Source: Paragorgia papillata
Lineage: Eukaryota; Cnidaria; Anthozoa; Scleralcyonacea; Coralliidae
DNA length: 64,000 nucleotides
NCBI GenBank assembly: GCA_035771165.1
Contig: JAWNZC010000337.1
Location: 1,538,501 to 1,602,500 of the forward strand
Direction of reading: 5' to 3'
Shown: positions 1 to 10,271 of the stretch, piece by piece
How the letters are laid out: each line of letters begins with the position of its first letter
How positions within the stretch are numbered: the stretch's first letter is position 1
Translations under genes and position numbers: made by a program
Notes under the pieces: model-generated
The model's input: only the letters and a program-made list of their open reading frames with translations
What the model was told of the DNA's origin: nothing
Database searches by the model: none

Positions 1-1309
1 CACGACTAGTGATGTTGAAACGTCGTAAGCAAATTTCGATTCTTTCAGTTGTCGTTGCCTTGTATTCTCGCCTATTTGTTCACGCAAGAGAGAAAGCAAG
101 GCAACGAGTCGACATTTTTGTAGTCCATCTCAGTTTTGTAGTCCTTCTGAGACAGACTCAAATATTCGATCTTGTCACTAGACCACTGCCATGAAAGTTG
201 AGAATTCTTTTCTTTGCGAGCGCTCGAACTTGCCATGTTTACACAGGAGTCTGATTTGACAACATACAAAATTGATAGTACCGAAAAAGATGGTGACTTG
301 TGCATTTACCCACAATCCTTTGCGTGCAGTAAATATTGTTTCTTGCAGAATTATTGGAAGATATAGTTTTAAAACGATAAACTTTTGGTATGAATGAAGT
401 TCTTGCTTACTTAATCCATTTTAGCATGATAAACAATGTTTAGTTGTTATTTAAGCTGATTTGAGGTCGCAAAGCATTGTGGTGAAATCTACCGCCGCCA
501 TCTTTTTCGGTACCGTCAATAGCGAAGCACACAGTTACTATTTATAGTAACAGACAAACCCCCCATTTCTAATGAGCCATTTTCTTTTCTTGGAAATGCA
601 AGAATAAATTATAAATTCCGACAAACATGAATTCGACGTCATCTGTGCGCTTCGCTATTGGCGCCAACGACACGTTCGTAATCGCCTGGGTACGAGATTG
701 GACACAAATTATCATTTTGCAGAAACTTTACAGGAATCCGGGTCAGGTCAACCGGTGTTTACATGAGGAAACTGACCAAATTCTAACACTTTCGCACCTC
801 TCGAAACTGGGTCGACCCGGGTCTGGAAACGGGTCACCCAGCAAGACGGGTTGAGCAAGACGGGTTGACCCAGCTATCGTGTAAACGCTAACAGGCGTTT
901 ATTCGTAGATGGGTTGACCAGGGTTGGCGAGCTAACCCGGGTTGGCTCTCAACCCGTGCTCGTGTAAAGGTCCCCTCAGAAGTCAAGAACACCCCCGTGA
1001 CCATGCACATAGGTGTCAATCATCTTTTGCAGAAAAACTGATTAGATTCGAAATGCTTCGTTGCTAAAACTATAGCTAATATAGCTAAAACTATAGCTAA
1101 AACTATAGTAAGAAGAGCTTTGATACAAGTTTCCAGAAATGTTGTGAGGCGATTTGTTACGTAACTGGCATTCTAAAAAGAACTACGTGACAAGTTGCAC
1201 AAGAAACTTTTTAGTGTAACATTTTACCAGTTTTTATTCACGCATTATACTGTGGAGATGGAGAATTGATTTTGATATTTTTTTAAGACTTCTTGTTTTT
1301 GCATTATAG
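1..1309. other. Non-coding: probable intron upstream of the WAP exon
   Basis: No convincing exon was found here. The stretch holds one inverted-repeat element (271-520) and a GC-richer patch at about 735-977 with repeated GGGTTGACC and CGGGTTG words, ending in a half-TIR-like CGTGTAAAGGTCCCC; this is probably a MITE fragment. The WAP exon starts in phase 1, so the gene must have a start exon further upstream, most likely outside the window. Confidence 0.5.
271..520. repeat. Inverted-repeat (MITE-like) element
   Basis: The arm at about 271-293 (ATTGATAGTACCGAAAAAGA followed by TGG) returns inverted at about 498-520 with one mismatch, and inner segments around 308-322 and 470-490 (ACCCACAATCC against GCATTGTGG) also pair. 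This is the layout of a short non-autonomous TIR element. No target-site duplication was established and no coding sequence is visible. Confidence 0.55.
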
Positions 1310-1504
1310 AAAAAACTGCTGCAAAACCGAATGATTTACAACAGTACTGCAAACCTGGGGAGTGTCCGAGTCATCCTATTGGAGACAATTGTCCTAACTT
1401 TTGGGAACTGCAAGACGAGTGTTATTTTGATTTCCAGTGTTCTCAGAATCAGAAATGTTGTTCGGATGGTTGTGAATTGCGGTGTGTGGATATAGAAGGA
1501 AAAG
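1310..1504 (+). CDS. WAP (four-disulfide core) domain exon of the giant mucin-like gene
   Basis: A 195-nt exon between a TTATAG acceptor and a G|GTAATT donor, open throughout, phase 1 at both ends. It encodes 65 residues with the WAP signature: KPGECP, then DNCP, then DECYFDFQC, then KCCSDGC and a final RC. This gives the eight cysteines in the CxxDxxC and KCC spacing of the family, plus one extra cysteine (QQYC) just before the core. WAP domains are small secreted disulfide folds, often protease inhibitors or antimicrobial modules; which activity applies here cannot be read. It is the first recognisable exon. Linking it to the mucin exons rests on shared strand and shared phase 1, not on a transcript. 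Confidence 0.82.
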
Positions 1505-1564
1505 GTAATTTTTAATAACTGTGCTTTTTTTGTCTAGTGTTTTATTCATAATCAGTGTGCGATA

Positions 1565-1640
1565 ATCCTCCTTCTCCTCCTCCTCCTCCTCCTACTCCCC
1601 CGCCTCTCCTCCTCCTCCTCCTCCTCCTCATCATCATCAT
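1565..1640. repeat. (CTC/TCC)n microsatellite
   Basis: Nearly pure pyrimidine triplets on the plus strand, shading into CAT triplets. It creates false Pro/Leu-rich (plus) and Arg/Gly-rich (minus) open frames, which are not genes. Confidence 0.9.
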
Positions 1641-1759
1641 CAACGTCCTCCTTCTCCTGATCATCATTAAAATTAACATTGCATTTGGGGTCATATTATA
1701 TAAAGATAACATGCACATAGGCATGGTTGTGGTATTAACGTAGTTTCAATTGGTATGTT

Positions 1760-1965
1760 AATCATTAATCAACATCATCAAAATTATCAACATCGTTAAT
1801 ATCATCAACATCTTGATCATCAACATCATCAACATCAACATCATGAACATCTTCAAAATTATCATCATCATCATAATCATCATCATTAATATCATCCTCA
1901 TCATTATCATCATCGTCGTCGTCGTCGTGGTCCTCAGCATCATTATTATTATCATTGACCAACTT
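1760..1965. repeat. (ATC/CAT)n degenerate triplet tract
   Basis: Repeated ATCAAC, ATCATC and TCGTCG triplets over about 200 bp. Asp-rich and Met/Ile-rich open frames across it are artefacts of the triplet period. Confidence 0.9.
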
Positions 1966-1982
1966 CATTCAGTAAATATTGT

Positions 1983-2236
1983 CTTCAACCCTTTATTGGC
2001 CAGGTTTTTGGGAGCTCTCCCCTTGACTAGTTAAATCGTCTGGCGTTAGCCAGAGTAAAATTAATAAGTAGACAAAAAGCAACTATGCCCAGTAAAGGGT
2101 TAAAGGAGATAGTTTTTAACTCTTTATTGGCCAGGTTTCCGGGAGCTTTCCACTTGACGAGTAAAATCGTCTGGCGTTAGCCAGAGTAAAATTAGTAAGT
2201 AGACAAAAAGCAACTGTGGACAGTAAAAGGGTTAAT
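1983..2236. repeat. Two tandem copies of an interspersed 125-bp repeat
   Basis: Copies at about 1983-2101 and 2115-2236 share TTTATTGGCCAGG, CGTCTGGCGTTAGCC and AAAGGGTTAA. Further copies lie at about 10197-10283 and at 21076-21740, the latter split by an insertion. The ends (TTAACYCTTTAYT and AGTAAAGGGTTAA) are inverted relative to each other, so this is a short TIR element. Confidence 0.7.
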
Positions 2237-2623
2237 GGTAAAAAAAGGATGGCGACTGTAAATTTTCCCATAACGCCTTGCGACCGGATTAAGTAGTGTA
2301 GAGCTTCGGTCCTACAATGTACCAAAGTTGACATATGTTTTTTCAAGCCCTATCTTTTGAGGATTTTACAAAAGATAATGTTTACTGCCATATCTTTTTG
2401 GTAAGGTTGGTTGATTAGCTTGGGTTTATCATCAATTTGTATCGTAAGACTCAGTAACTCTCGTCTAGTAATGTTTTGCTTGCACAGATCATGCGTTGAA
2501 AAGCAGTCATGTCGCCAGTGCATAGCTTAAATCTGACGTGGCGATACCCTTGTTGGGCGGGGGGGGGAGGCGATAAAAATAATTGCATATTTCCAATCAG
2601 TTGAAGTAAGAGTAGCCAATAAG

Positions 2624-2719
2624 CAACCTCGTTCCCAGGGATTTTTTTTTGGGGGGGGGGGTGGGAAGGGGAGAGTCTCTTCCATTTCTTCTCTCAAGAA
2701 AGCCCTGGGAACGAGGTTG
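2624..2719. mobile_element. 96-bp MITE with CAACCTCGTTCCCAGGG ends
   Basis: The left end CAACCTCGTTCCCAGGG is mirrored by CCCTGGGAACGAGGTTG at 2703-2719, with a T/G homopolymer centre. The same family appears as an 886-bp element at 43870-44755 and as a single end near 18461-18479. Confidence 0.75.
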
Positions 2720-3175
2720 GCCTAAAGGAAAGTTTAAGTTAAAGTAAGAGCGAAGGAAAGTTATGAGTGGGATAAATATATATATATTTCAATACCAGAC
2801 TTGACCAGTTGCAAAAAATGCTACTTCAATACCTTTCGGCTGAGAATTGAACTTGCAATTCTACAAATGCCCAGAGCTGTTTACATCTATCTTATAACAG
2901 TTTATTGTCATCGCGTCTCTCGTCACTGCGTTTATCATCTTCGAGTCTGTCTTCTTTTATCATCCAGTCTATCGTCTCCATGTCTGGTATCTAACGCCTC
3001 TGCATCTTTTGTCATCGCATCTTTTGTCATCGCATCTTTTGTCATCGCATCTGTCGTCTGTCTTCTCCGAGTCTATCGTCTTTTATCATACGGTCTATTA
3101 TCTCTACCGTCCCTGTATTGATCATCGGCATCTATCGTCTTTCATCTTCGCGGCTATCATTTATCTTAAATAGAA

Positions 3176-3880
3176 TACAATACAATAAACTTTATTTAAA
3201 GAGGGTGACACCAATTACAAAAATGTATTCTCCCTAGTGGCCCTCTAGTCTTAATTAAAACTATCAATAAAAACTAAATACGAAACAGATTTAAATAAAA
3301 AATGGAATAAATAGTATATAAGTATGCCAATCAGAACTAGTAATTACTTAACATAACGTATAAGATTATTATAAAAACTAATTTAATTTAGTATAGTTTA
3401 TGAACTCTAAAATTGTCAACAGTATATTTTAAGAAAAAAATCTTTAACCAGTTTAGCTTTCATAAGACGAAAAGAGTCACCCTGTACTGTTCCCAGAGTG
3501 TTTTATATATATATAAAACTTTTAATAGCTGAATAAAAAAAAGTTCTCTTTAATGAGTCAGTCCTTGGCTTTGGAAAACGATAATCAGTTTTAGATTTAG
3601 TTCGATAACTATGTTAGAAACGAAAAGATTCTAATTTATTAATTAGGTACTCTGGAGCTCGGCCATCAATAACTTTACGTATGAGACAGATTTTTTGTAT
3701 TAGGAAAATCTTGTCAATTGGTAGCCACTGAAGTTTTTGAAAATTTTCAAATGACCTTGCTTCATATGGACTGTCCAAAATTAGACGAGCACAGCGTTTT
3801 TGTAACTTAAAAAGGTCATCTAGATGGCTTTGACTGCAATTGCTCCAAACAGTGCAGCAATATTCAAACAATGGCTAGCC
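3176..3880 (-). mobile_element. LINE 3' end (CR1/L2-like), 5'-truncated
   Basis: A minus-strand open segment at 3871-3614 encodes the stretch after the reverse transcriptase core seen in CR1/L2-like LINEs: VWSNCSQSHLDDLFKLQKR, then CARLIL and LQWLPI, then a conserved helix-rich tail. Downstream on the minus strand comes an AT-rich 3' UTR that ends at about 3176 in an ATTGT-type microsatellite tail typical of these elements. The catalytic domain is absent, so this is a dead fragment. Confidence 0.75.
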
Positions 3881-4404
3881 TGCGGGCAGGCCCTCCTGTT
3901 GCTGCTAAACAATGGCTTGATGCTTGAAGGTATTTTCTTACTCTTGCCAACACAGATATTTTCTTGATCAACTTTCGCCATCACCTGCCATCTATCGTGT
4001 CCTCGTTTCTGGTCTGCGTGTCTATCGTCTTCGCGTTTATCCTCTATTCGTCTTTCGTCTATTGGCCAAATTTAAAATGCCTAAGACACGAAAATTCACC
4101 CAGTTCAGTTTTTTACAAGAAATACATTAATGCAATAACCCCCTCGCTTCATGTACTTTACCTTTACAACTTGTATGCATATATAGACCAGTATTTATAT
4201 AAACTAATTAAAATATTCTAATTAGTTATCCCCCCAGATAATTTTTTTCCAAACACCCCTTCGTAGAAATTGAGATAAATATTTGATTGGTTTTCCAAAA
4301 CCAAAACAGATACGGAAAAATTGTAAAAGGTCTTCTTATACCATTTGACGAGTTCTTTCAAATGAGATAAACTTAATTTTTATTGTCAATACCCTTTAAT
4401 TAAA

Positions 4405-5582
4405 GATGTAGCGTTAATTATAGAGATGCATTTATTAAAGAGGGACGTTAGTTAGCGAGGGGCGTTATTTGAGAGGAACTTTAATTAGGGAGGGCATTAA
4501 TTAGAGAGGTGTTAAATAGAGATAGAGCGTTAATAAGGGAATGGGGGCATTAATTAGGGAGGGGCGTTGATTAGAGAGGAGTGTTTATTTAAGAGGGACA
4601 TTAATTAGAGAGGGGCGTTAATTAGATAGGAGTTTATTAAAGATAGGACATTAATTAAAGAAGAGTATTAATTAAAAAAGGCGTCTCTTAGAGAAGGACA
4701 TTAATTAGAGAGGGACATTGATTAGAGGGAGTGGGGGGTTAATTAGAACTGCTCGTTAATAAGAACTGTGCGTTAATTAGGGAGGAGCGTTTATTAGAGA
4801 GGAACATTAATTAGATATGTGCGTTAATTAAATTGAGCGTTATTAAAGGTAGGGCATTAATTAGACTGGGGTATTAATTAAAGAGTGGTGTTTATTAGAA
4901 ACGGCATTAATTAGAGGGGATAGTTAATTAGATTGGGGATTTAATTTAAATGGGGTGTTATTCGTAGAGGCGGGTAAATTAGAGAGGGTCGGTTAATTAG
5001 AGAGGAACATTAATTAGAGAGGAGTGTTAATTAGAAAGGGAATTTAATTTGAACGGGGCGTTAATTATTATTGAGGCGCGTTAGTTAGAGATGGGCGGTT
5101 AATTAGAGAGGAATATTAATTAGAGAGGAGTGTTAATTAGAAAGGGAATTTAATTTGAATGGGGCGTTAATTATTATTGAGGCGCGTTAATTAGAGAATT
5201 ATTGAGGGGTGGTTAATTAGAGAGGAACATTCATTAGAGAGGAGTGTTAATTAGAAAGAGGATTTAATTTGAATGGGGCGTTATCTATAGAGGTAGGTTA
5301 ATTATAGAGGGGCGGTTAATTAGAGAGGAATATTAATTAGAGAGGAGTGTTAATTAGAAAGGGGATTTGATTTGAATTGGGCGTTAATTATTATTGAGGC
5401 GCGTTAATTAGAGAATTAAGAGAGGGGCGGTTAATTAGAGAGGAACAATAATTAGAGAGGAGTGTGAATTAGAAAGGGAATTTAATTTTAATGGGGCGTT
5501 AATTATATATGTACGCTAATTATAGAGGTGCGTTAATTAGAGAAGAGCGTTAATTAGAGAGGTGCGTTGATTAGAGAGGGGG
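4405..5582. repeat. Degenerate satellite built on TTAATTAGAGAGG
   Basis: About 1.18 kb of loosely repeated 15-17-bp units of the form GGGCGTTAATTAGAGAG, with variants GTGTTAATTAGAAAGG and GGCGCGTTAATTAG. The later part shows a higher-order repeat: blocks with 'gaggaacattaattag', 'gaggagtgttaattag' and 'aatttaatttgaa' in the same order recur about four times between 4980 and 5510. No open frame is supported. Confidence 0.85.
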
Positions 5583-5756
5583 TAAATTTTGTTACGGTGC
5601 GTAACTAGTAACTACCAATATTTGCCAAGAGAACGAAGTACAGGCGTTTTAACAACTGTATCGCTAAATCGAAGCCTTTCGTCAGAGTTAATCAATTTAT
5701 TCAGACGAAGAACGTACTTTATATTGCATCTAATTATTATGTACATACTTCTTTAG

Positions 5757-5810
5757 AATCTGTTACCACGTCAGCTCCAGTTACAATTAAAGAAGTTCCT
5801 ACTACAAAAA
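5757..5810 (+). CDS. Mini-exon copy 1 (donor decayed)
   Basis: Reads ESVTTSAPVTIKEVPTTK in phase 1 behind CTTCTTTAG. The expected donor reads AAAAATTAC, without GT, so splicing out of this copy is doubtful. Confidence 0.45.
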
Positions 5811-5894
5811 ATTACAAAATTGAATACAACATTGTTGACAAAAATGAGCTTTCTTATTGTTCTTCGTATATTTAAGATTTCCATGTTTCTTTAG

Positions 5895-5951
5895 AATCTG
5901 TAATTGCGCCATCTCCAGTTAAACTAAAGCAGCTCCTACTGTTACAAAAAG
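5895..5951 (+). pseudogene. Mini-exon copy 2, frame-broken
   Basis: The acceptor is kept, but the core departs from the others after GTTAAACTAAAGCAG, with an indel that moves the Thr-rich reading out of frame. Confidence 0.5.
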
Positions 5952-6066
5952 TTAGAAAAGTTAATAGAAAATTGCTGATAAAAATATTTTAAAAATAAGC
6001 GTAGTTGCCTTCTCTATGATTTTATATTATATTATATTAAAAATTTATATTATATTAATTTCTTTA

Positions 6067-6120
6067 CAAGCTGTGACCACTTCTGCTCCAGTTACAACAA
6101 AAGAAGCTCCCACTACAAAA
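6067..6120 (+). pseudogene. Mini-exon copy 3, acceptor mutated
   Basis: The core is intact, but the acceptor reads TCTTTACAAG instead of TCTTTAG. The only nearby AG lies inside the core and would shift the frame. Confidence 0.5.
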
Positions 6121-6180
6121 GGTTAGAAAAGTTAATAGAAAATTGCTGATAAAAATGTGCAATTGTGCATATTTCTTTAG

Positions 6181-6234
6181 AAGCTGTTACCACGTCAGCT
6201 CCACCTACAATTAAAGAAGCTACTACTACAAAAT
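6181..6234 (+). CDS. Mini-exon copy 4
   Basis: 54 nt, phase 1-1, reads EAVTTSAPPTIKEATTTK. The exon ends in AAAT|GTTGGA rather than AAAG|GTTGGA, which weakens the donor. Confidence 0.55.
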
Positions 6235-6310
6235 GTTGGAAACCAATAAAAATAAGCGTAGTTGGGCTTTTATTGTTTTTCATATATTAAAAAATTGCAT
6301 ATTTCTTTAG

Positions 6311-6364
6311 AAGCTGTGACCACTTCAGCTCCAGTTACAACTAAAGAAGCTGCTACTACAAAAG
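6311..6364 (+). CDS. Mini-exon copy 5
   Basis: 54 nt, phase 1-1, consensus core, acceptor ATTTCTTTAG and donor AAAG|GTTGGA. Confidence 0.65.
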
Positions 6365-6456
6365 GTTGGAAAATTTAAAAAAAAATAGCCGATAAAAATA
6401 TGCGTAGTTGAGTTTTTATTGTTTTTTATGTATTTACAATTTGCATGTTTCTTTAG

Positions 6457-6510
6457 AAGCTGTGATCACTTCAGCTCCAGTTACAACTAAAGAAGCTGCT
6501 ACTACAAAAG
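6457..6510 (+). CDS. Mini-exon copy 6
   Basis: 54 nt, phase 1-1; one Thr codon is ATC (Ile), giving EAVITSAPV. Splice signals match copy 5. Confidence 0.65.
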
Positions 6511-6599
6511 GTTGGAAAATAAAAAAAATTGCCGATAAAAATATGCGTAGTTGGGTTCTTATTGTTTTTCATATATTAATAATTTGCTTATTTCTTTAG

Positions 6600-6653
6600 A
6601 AGCTGTGACTAGGTCAGCTCCAGTTACAACTAAAGAAGCTGCTACTACAAAAG
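6600..6653 (+). CDS. Mini-exon copy 7
   Basis: 54 nt, phase 1-1; an ACG-to-AGG change gives VTRSAP in place of VTTSAP. Splice signals intact. Confidence 0.65.
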
Positions 6654-6743
6654 GTTGGAAAATAAAAAAATATTGCCGATAAAAATATGCGTAGTTGGGT
6701 TCTTATTGTTTTTCATATATTAATAATTTGCTTATTTCTTTAG

Positions 6744-6797
6744 AAGCTGTGACTACGTCAGCTCCAGTTACAACTAAAGAAGCTGCTACTACAAAAG
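6744..6797 (+). CDS. Mini-exon copy 8
   Basis: 54 nt, phase 1-1, consensus core with VTTSAPVTTKEAATT. Both splice signals intact. Confidence 0.65.
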
Positions 6798-6887
6798 GTT
6801 GGAAAATAAAAAAAAATTGCCGATAAAAATATGCGTAGTTGGGTTCTTATTGTTTTTCATATATTAATAATTTGCTTATTTCTTTAG

Positions 6888-6941
6888 AAGCTGTGATCAC
6901 TTCAGCTCCAGTTACAACTAAAGAAGCTGCTACTACAAAAG
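6888..6941 (+). CDS. Mini-exon copy 9
   Basis: 54 nt, phase 1-1, with the VITSAP variant also seen in copy 6. Both splice signals intact. Confidence 0.65.
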
Positions 6942-7031
6942 GTTGGAAAATAAAAAAAAATTGCCGATAAAAATATGCGTAGTTGGGTTCTTATTGTTTT
7001 TCATATATTAATAATTTGCTTATTTCTTTAG

Positions 7032-7085
7032 AAGCTGTGACTACTTCAGCTCCAGTTACAACTAAAGAAGCTGCTACTACAAAAG
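7032..7085 (+). CDS. Mini-exon copy 10
   Basis: 54 nt, phase 1-1, consensus core; donor is AAAG|GTTACA. Confidence 0.62.
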
Positions 7086-7176
7086 GTTACAGAATTTAAA
7101 AAAAATTGCCGATAAAAATATGCGTAGTTGAGTTTTTATTGTTTTTCATGTATTAAAAATTTGCATATTTCTTTAG

Positions 7177-7230
7177 AAGCTGTGACTACGTCAGCTCCAG
7201 TTACAACTAAAGAAGCTGCTACTACAAAAG
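7177..7230 (+). CDS. Mini-exon copy 11
   Basis: 54 nt, phase 1-1, consensus core; donor AAAG|GTTAGA. Confidence 0.65.
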
Positions 7231-7321
7231 GTTAGAGAATTTAAAAAAAATTGCCGATAAAAATATGCGTAGTTGAGTTTTTATTGTTTTTCATGTATTA
7301 AAAATTTGCATATTTCTTTAG

Positions 7322-7375
7322 AAGCTGTGACTACGTCAGCTCCAGTTACAACTAAAGAAGCTGCTACTACAAAAG
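7322..7375 (+). CDS. Mini-exon copy 12
   Basis: 54 nt, phase 1-1, consensus core; donor AAAG|GTTGGA. Confidence 0.65.
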
Positions 7376-7467
7376 GTTGGAAAATTAAAAAAAAAATTGC
7401 GGATAAAAATATGCGTAGTTGGGTTTTTATGGTTTTTCATATATTAAAAATTTGCATATTTCTTTAG

Positions 7468-7518
7468 AAGCCGTGACTACATCAGCTCCAGTTACAACTA
7501 AAGCAGCTACTACAAAAG
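7468..7518 (+). CDS. Mini-exon copy 13, one codon shorter
   Basis: 51 nt; one codon is lost in the KEAATT part, but phase 1-1 is kept. Acceptor TTTCTTTAG and donor AAAG|GTTAGA intact. A clean 3-nt loss fits purifying selection on frame. Confidence 0.62.
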
Positions 7519-7601
7519 GTTAGAAAAGTTAATAGAAAAACGTTGATAAAAATAAGCGTTTTTATTGTTTTTTGTATATTTAAAATTTCATGGATCTATA
7601 G

Positions 7602-7655
7602 AAGCTTTGACCACTTCAGCTCGAGTTACAACTAAAGAAGCTTTTACTACAACTG
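7602..7655 (+). pseudogene. Mini-exon copy 14, worn edge copy
   Basis: The core reads EALTTSARVTTKEAFTT, but the acceptor has become ATCTATAG and no GT donor follows. Probably not spliced. Confidence 0.5.
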
Positions 7656-7771
7656 AATGCTTAGAAAATTTGATGGAAAATTCGGCGGGCGGAAATAGGC
7701 GTGCTTGCGTTTAATTTAATGTTTATTATAACTTCTCAGGGAACATTTTCGAAGTATAACGATCGTTTTAA

Positions 7772-8264
7772 AGTGCCTATGCAACGAAATTTCACTCCAG
7801 TTTTTTAAGATTGCATTTTAAAGAACACTTAAAATGACAAAGTAACATCGTTCGTAGAATTTTGTTTCCTTGCTCATTCGTCAGATATTCAGGTTTGTTT
7901 GATATGCAAATGTAATATTTATGACATCATACTGCATAATGACTTTTTAGAAAAGTATGATTTTCTTTGAGAGTCCTTATCGAAAGTACTTAAAAATTTT
8001 CGCCTATACATGCATGTAGCTATGACTGGTCACTTAACATGCGTAGTTGTGTGTAAACGATTTGGACCATCCTAAAATTGATGCTCTTTCAAAAAGTCAT
8101 TATGCAGTGTGATGTCACAAGCATTATATCTGTCTATCAAACAAACCTGAATATCTCAAGAATGAAGAAAGGAAACGAAATTCTGCAGAAGATGTTACTT
8201 TGTCATTTTAAGTGTTAAATGCAATCACAAAAAATCTGGGTTGAAATTTCGTTGCATAGGCACT
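7772..8264. mobile_element. TTAA-flanked inverted-repeat element (493 bp)
   Basis: Begins AGTGCCTATGCAACGAAATT and ends with the inverted AATTTCGTTGCATAGGCACT, with arms of roughly 200 bp. TTAA sits directly outside both ends (7768-7771 and 8265-8268), the target duplication of piggyBac- and Kolobok-type transposons. No transposase is visible, so it is non-autonomous. Related copies: 38215-38755 and a half-copy at 14110. Confidence 0.8.
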
Positions 8265-9245
8265 TTAAGTTTTCTCAGAGTTTCACTCATAGAATAGTTT
8301 TGGATACGGTTCTCGTAGAATATGTTGAAATTCTAGTGAGTGACTTAAAGTTTCACTTGTTTTTACTGTACAGGCTTTCGTGTAGCTGGTTGTTCGTACG
8401 GCATTATTATTCGCCAGAAGTAAAAGAAACAGCCGCGATTTTCAAATATCGTTCCTGTTCACACTACACCGGAAAGATTTTCGTACCGGCACGAAAATCT
8501 ATCCGGTATGGTGTAAATGGGGCCTTAATACCATGACATGTTGGAAAATTTAGTGATTAAATGCCCCCTCAACCCTCGGGAGGATTTGTGAAAGTCCCTC
8601 GGGCCTACCACAAATCCCCCCTCGGCTTTCGGGGACATTTAATCACTAATTTCCCTCATGTCATGCTATTACTTATAAATGGTATACACAACCTCGGTTT
8701 GTCATCTGGTTTTTAGTGGTTCAATAGAGTGTCCAGCTAGCACTCGGAGGATTGTGGTTTTTGTCCCGTCTGCAGCTCAGAGTTTTCTGAGTTTTAACTA
8801 CTTACGACAGCTTGTAACGCAAAAACAAATGAAATTTTGACAATCCAGCTGAAGGCACTATATTAACGTAGAATCTAGTGCTTGTTTGTTGTAATTGTTG
8901 TAAGACTTGATTGGCGATAGTCACCGACTGAATTACAACAATTACAACTATATGGAAACCAGACTTTAGACTAAAAGTTTGTTGAAGCCTTTTCCACATT
9001 TGTCACCCCCTGCTGGAACGGTTACTTTTGCAGTAGCCTACCTAATATGAACGAGTTTTCTGATTGGCTATAAGTAACCAATCACGTTGTCGATTATCAA
9101 TTTGTTCCCACGCTCCTTACTGTTTAGGGTTAGGGGAAGGTGTTGGGTTAGGTTACCTAAACCAATCAGACGCCTTCTTAGTATAGGTAGGTAATAACCC
9201 TACTTTTGCCATTGCCGCGTGTCACTATTAATTTTATTTGTTTAG
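8265..9245. other. Non-coding intron with short hairpins
   Basis: Holds a half-MITE end near 8450-8525 (TTCACACTACACCGG and CCGGTATGGTGTAAATGG), a hairpin at about 8548-8660 (TTTAGTGATTAAATG against CATTTAATCACTAA), an 8870-8950 hairpin with paired TTGTAATTGTTG arms, and a TACCTAA/TTAGGTAA-type hairpin around 9040-9190. No exon was found. Confidence 0.45.
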
Positions 9246-9284
9246 TTACAGTTATCACTTCAAAGACAGACCCGCCAGATGTTT
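9246..9284 (+). CDS. Small linker exon, VTVITSKTDPPDV
   Basis: 39 nt between a TTATTTGTTTAG acceptor and a strong T|GTGAGT donor, phase 1 at both ends, open. The Thr/Pro content and phase match the neighbouring mucin exons. Such a short exon could arise by chance, so confidence rests on the combination of phase, donor strength and composition. Confidence 0.55.
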
Positions 9285-9734
9285 GTGAGTAGTACAATAT
9301 TACGGGTGTTCAATATTTAAGTAATCAGTAAATATTTCTAAGGGATTACATGGCATTGGTGGTTATTAGTCATTAAATGTCTCTTAAAGCAGATGGAGAG
9401 TTAACGCCCTGTCTGTAAAATTGTGTATCCACTATCGGGACCAAGGATGTTTTCTGTATCCGGACCGCTGTCTCGGATGTTTGTATTTCTAGTCTGAATT
9501 GCTAAGGTTTTTACACTAATTTTAGTGCTATAAGTATCGAGAAGCTTGAAATAGCCATATAATAAACGTATTATTAGCCTCGATTACTCGGTTTAATCAG
9601 ACCAAGTACGGAGGTCTGGTATCTTCCCGTGCAGATCGAGTACACGAGTACGAGTTTATATGATAAATGGTTTATTATATGTCCAGTTCAAGTTTTTCGA
9701 TACTTATTTTATCAAAATTAGAGTGAAAACTTTA

Positions 9735-9972
9735 GGCGGCGTTCAGACTGAGTGCCCATGTCGAGTGCCCGAACACGGGCACCAAACGCACCGGTGTTCG
9801 GACACGTGGCCAAACCCTAGATGATTTTGGCGTTTCTTGGCCCCATATTATATTTTGGCGATACTTTTTCGATAAGTTAGGGCATTCGAGAAAAAGTGGT
9901 GGGCACCGTGAAAATCCTGTTCAGACTAGTGCCCATGCCCGGGCGTTGGGCACGGGCAGTCTGAACGCCGCC
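9735..9972. mobile_element. 238-bp MITE, PIF/Harbinger-like (TTA duplication)
   Basis: Ends GGCGGCGTTCAGACTG and CAGTCTGAACGCCGCC are perfect inverted repeats. TTA flanks both sides (9732-9734, 9973-9975), the 3-bp target duplication of PIF/Harbinger elements. The interior is GC-rich with many GTGCCC/GGGCAC words. Confidence 0.8.
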
Positions 9973-10228
9973 TTAGAAATTCATGCCACCCTTGGGGGTG
10001 GTGAAACAATACAAAAGGTTTGAATAAGAATAGAGTTAAATTCCTATAAGATTAAAATAGTGCACCAATATGGCCGTTTCATTGTTTCGGTGCACCAATA
10101 TGGCCGCCGTGACATCAGTTAAAAACCAAGACAGAGTAAAATAATAAAGTATGGAAAATTCCGTATTTGGGAGTGAAAGGGTTAAAGAGATAGGTTAACC
10201 CTTTCACTCCCAACTTTCCAGGAGCTCT

Positions 10229-10271
<43 letters not shown>

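Larger units (their letters stand above)
1505..5756. other. Long intron with simple repeats, LINE remnant and satellite
   Basis: No exon-like segment was seen between the WAP exon and the mini-exon array. Contents in order: CTC-rich triplet tract (1565-1640), ATC/CAT triplet tract (1760-1965), two copies of a 125-bp interspersed repeat (about 1983-2236), a 96-bp MITE (2624-2719), a short (AT)n run near 2775, a 15-bp tandem repeat TCTTTTGTCATCGCA (about 3003-3050), a minus-strand LINE 3' end (3176-3880) and the degenerate satellite at 4405-5582. Confidence 0.55.
5757..7655 (+). repeat. Tandem array of about 14 mini-exon/intron units
   Basis: Each unit holds a 54-nt exon-like core behind a TTTCTTTAG acceptor, then an AAAG|GTTGGA or AAAG|GTTAGA donor and a roughly 90-nt AT-rich intron with a TATTAAT branch-like motif. 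From 6311 to 7468 the exon starts are spaced 143-146 bp apart. Each core encodes 18 residues (EAVTTSAPVTTKEAATTK) in phase 1-1, a Thr/Ala mini-mucin cassette. The copies at both edges are worn; the central ones are nearly identical, which points to recent tandem duplication of a whole exon plus intron. Confidence 0.85.

Noticed and set aside
627..854. 75-residue open frame starting MNSTSSVRF
   Set aside because: Runs through a low-complexity GGGTTGACC-rich repeat and has no signal peptide or splice support; not accepted as the gene's first exon.
1542..1968. Arg-rich, Asp-rich and Met/Ile-rich open frames near the start
   Set aside because: Produced by CTC and ATC triplet microsatellites.
8219..8536. 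105-residue plus-strand open frame
   Set aside because: Begins in the arm of the TTAA-flanked element and ends in a MITE half-end; no domain and no phase-1 exon borders.
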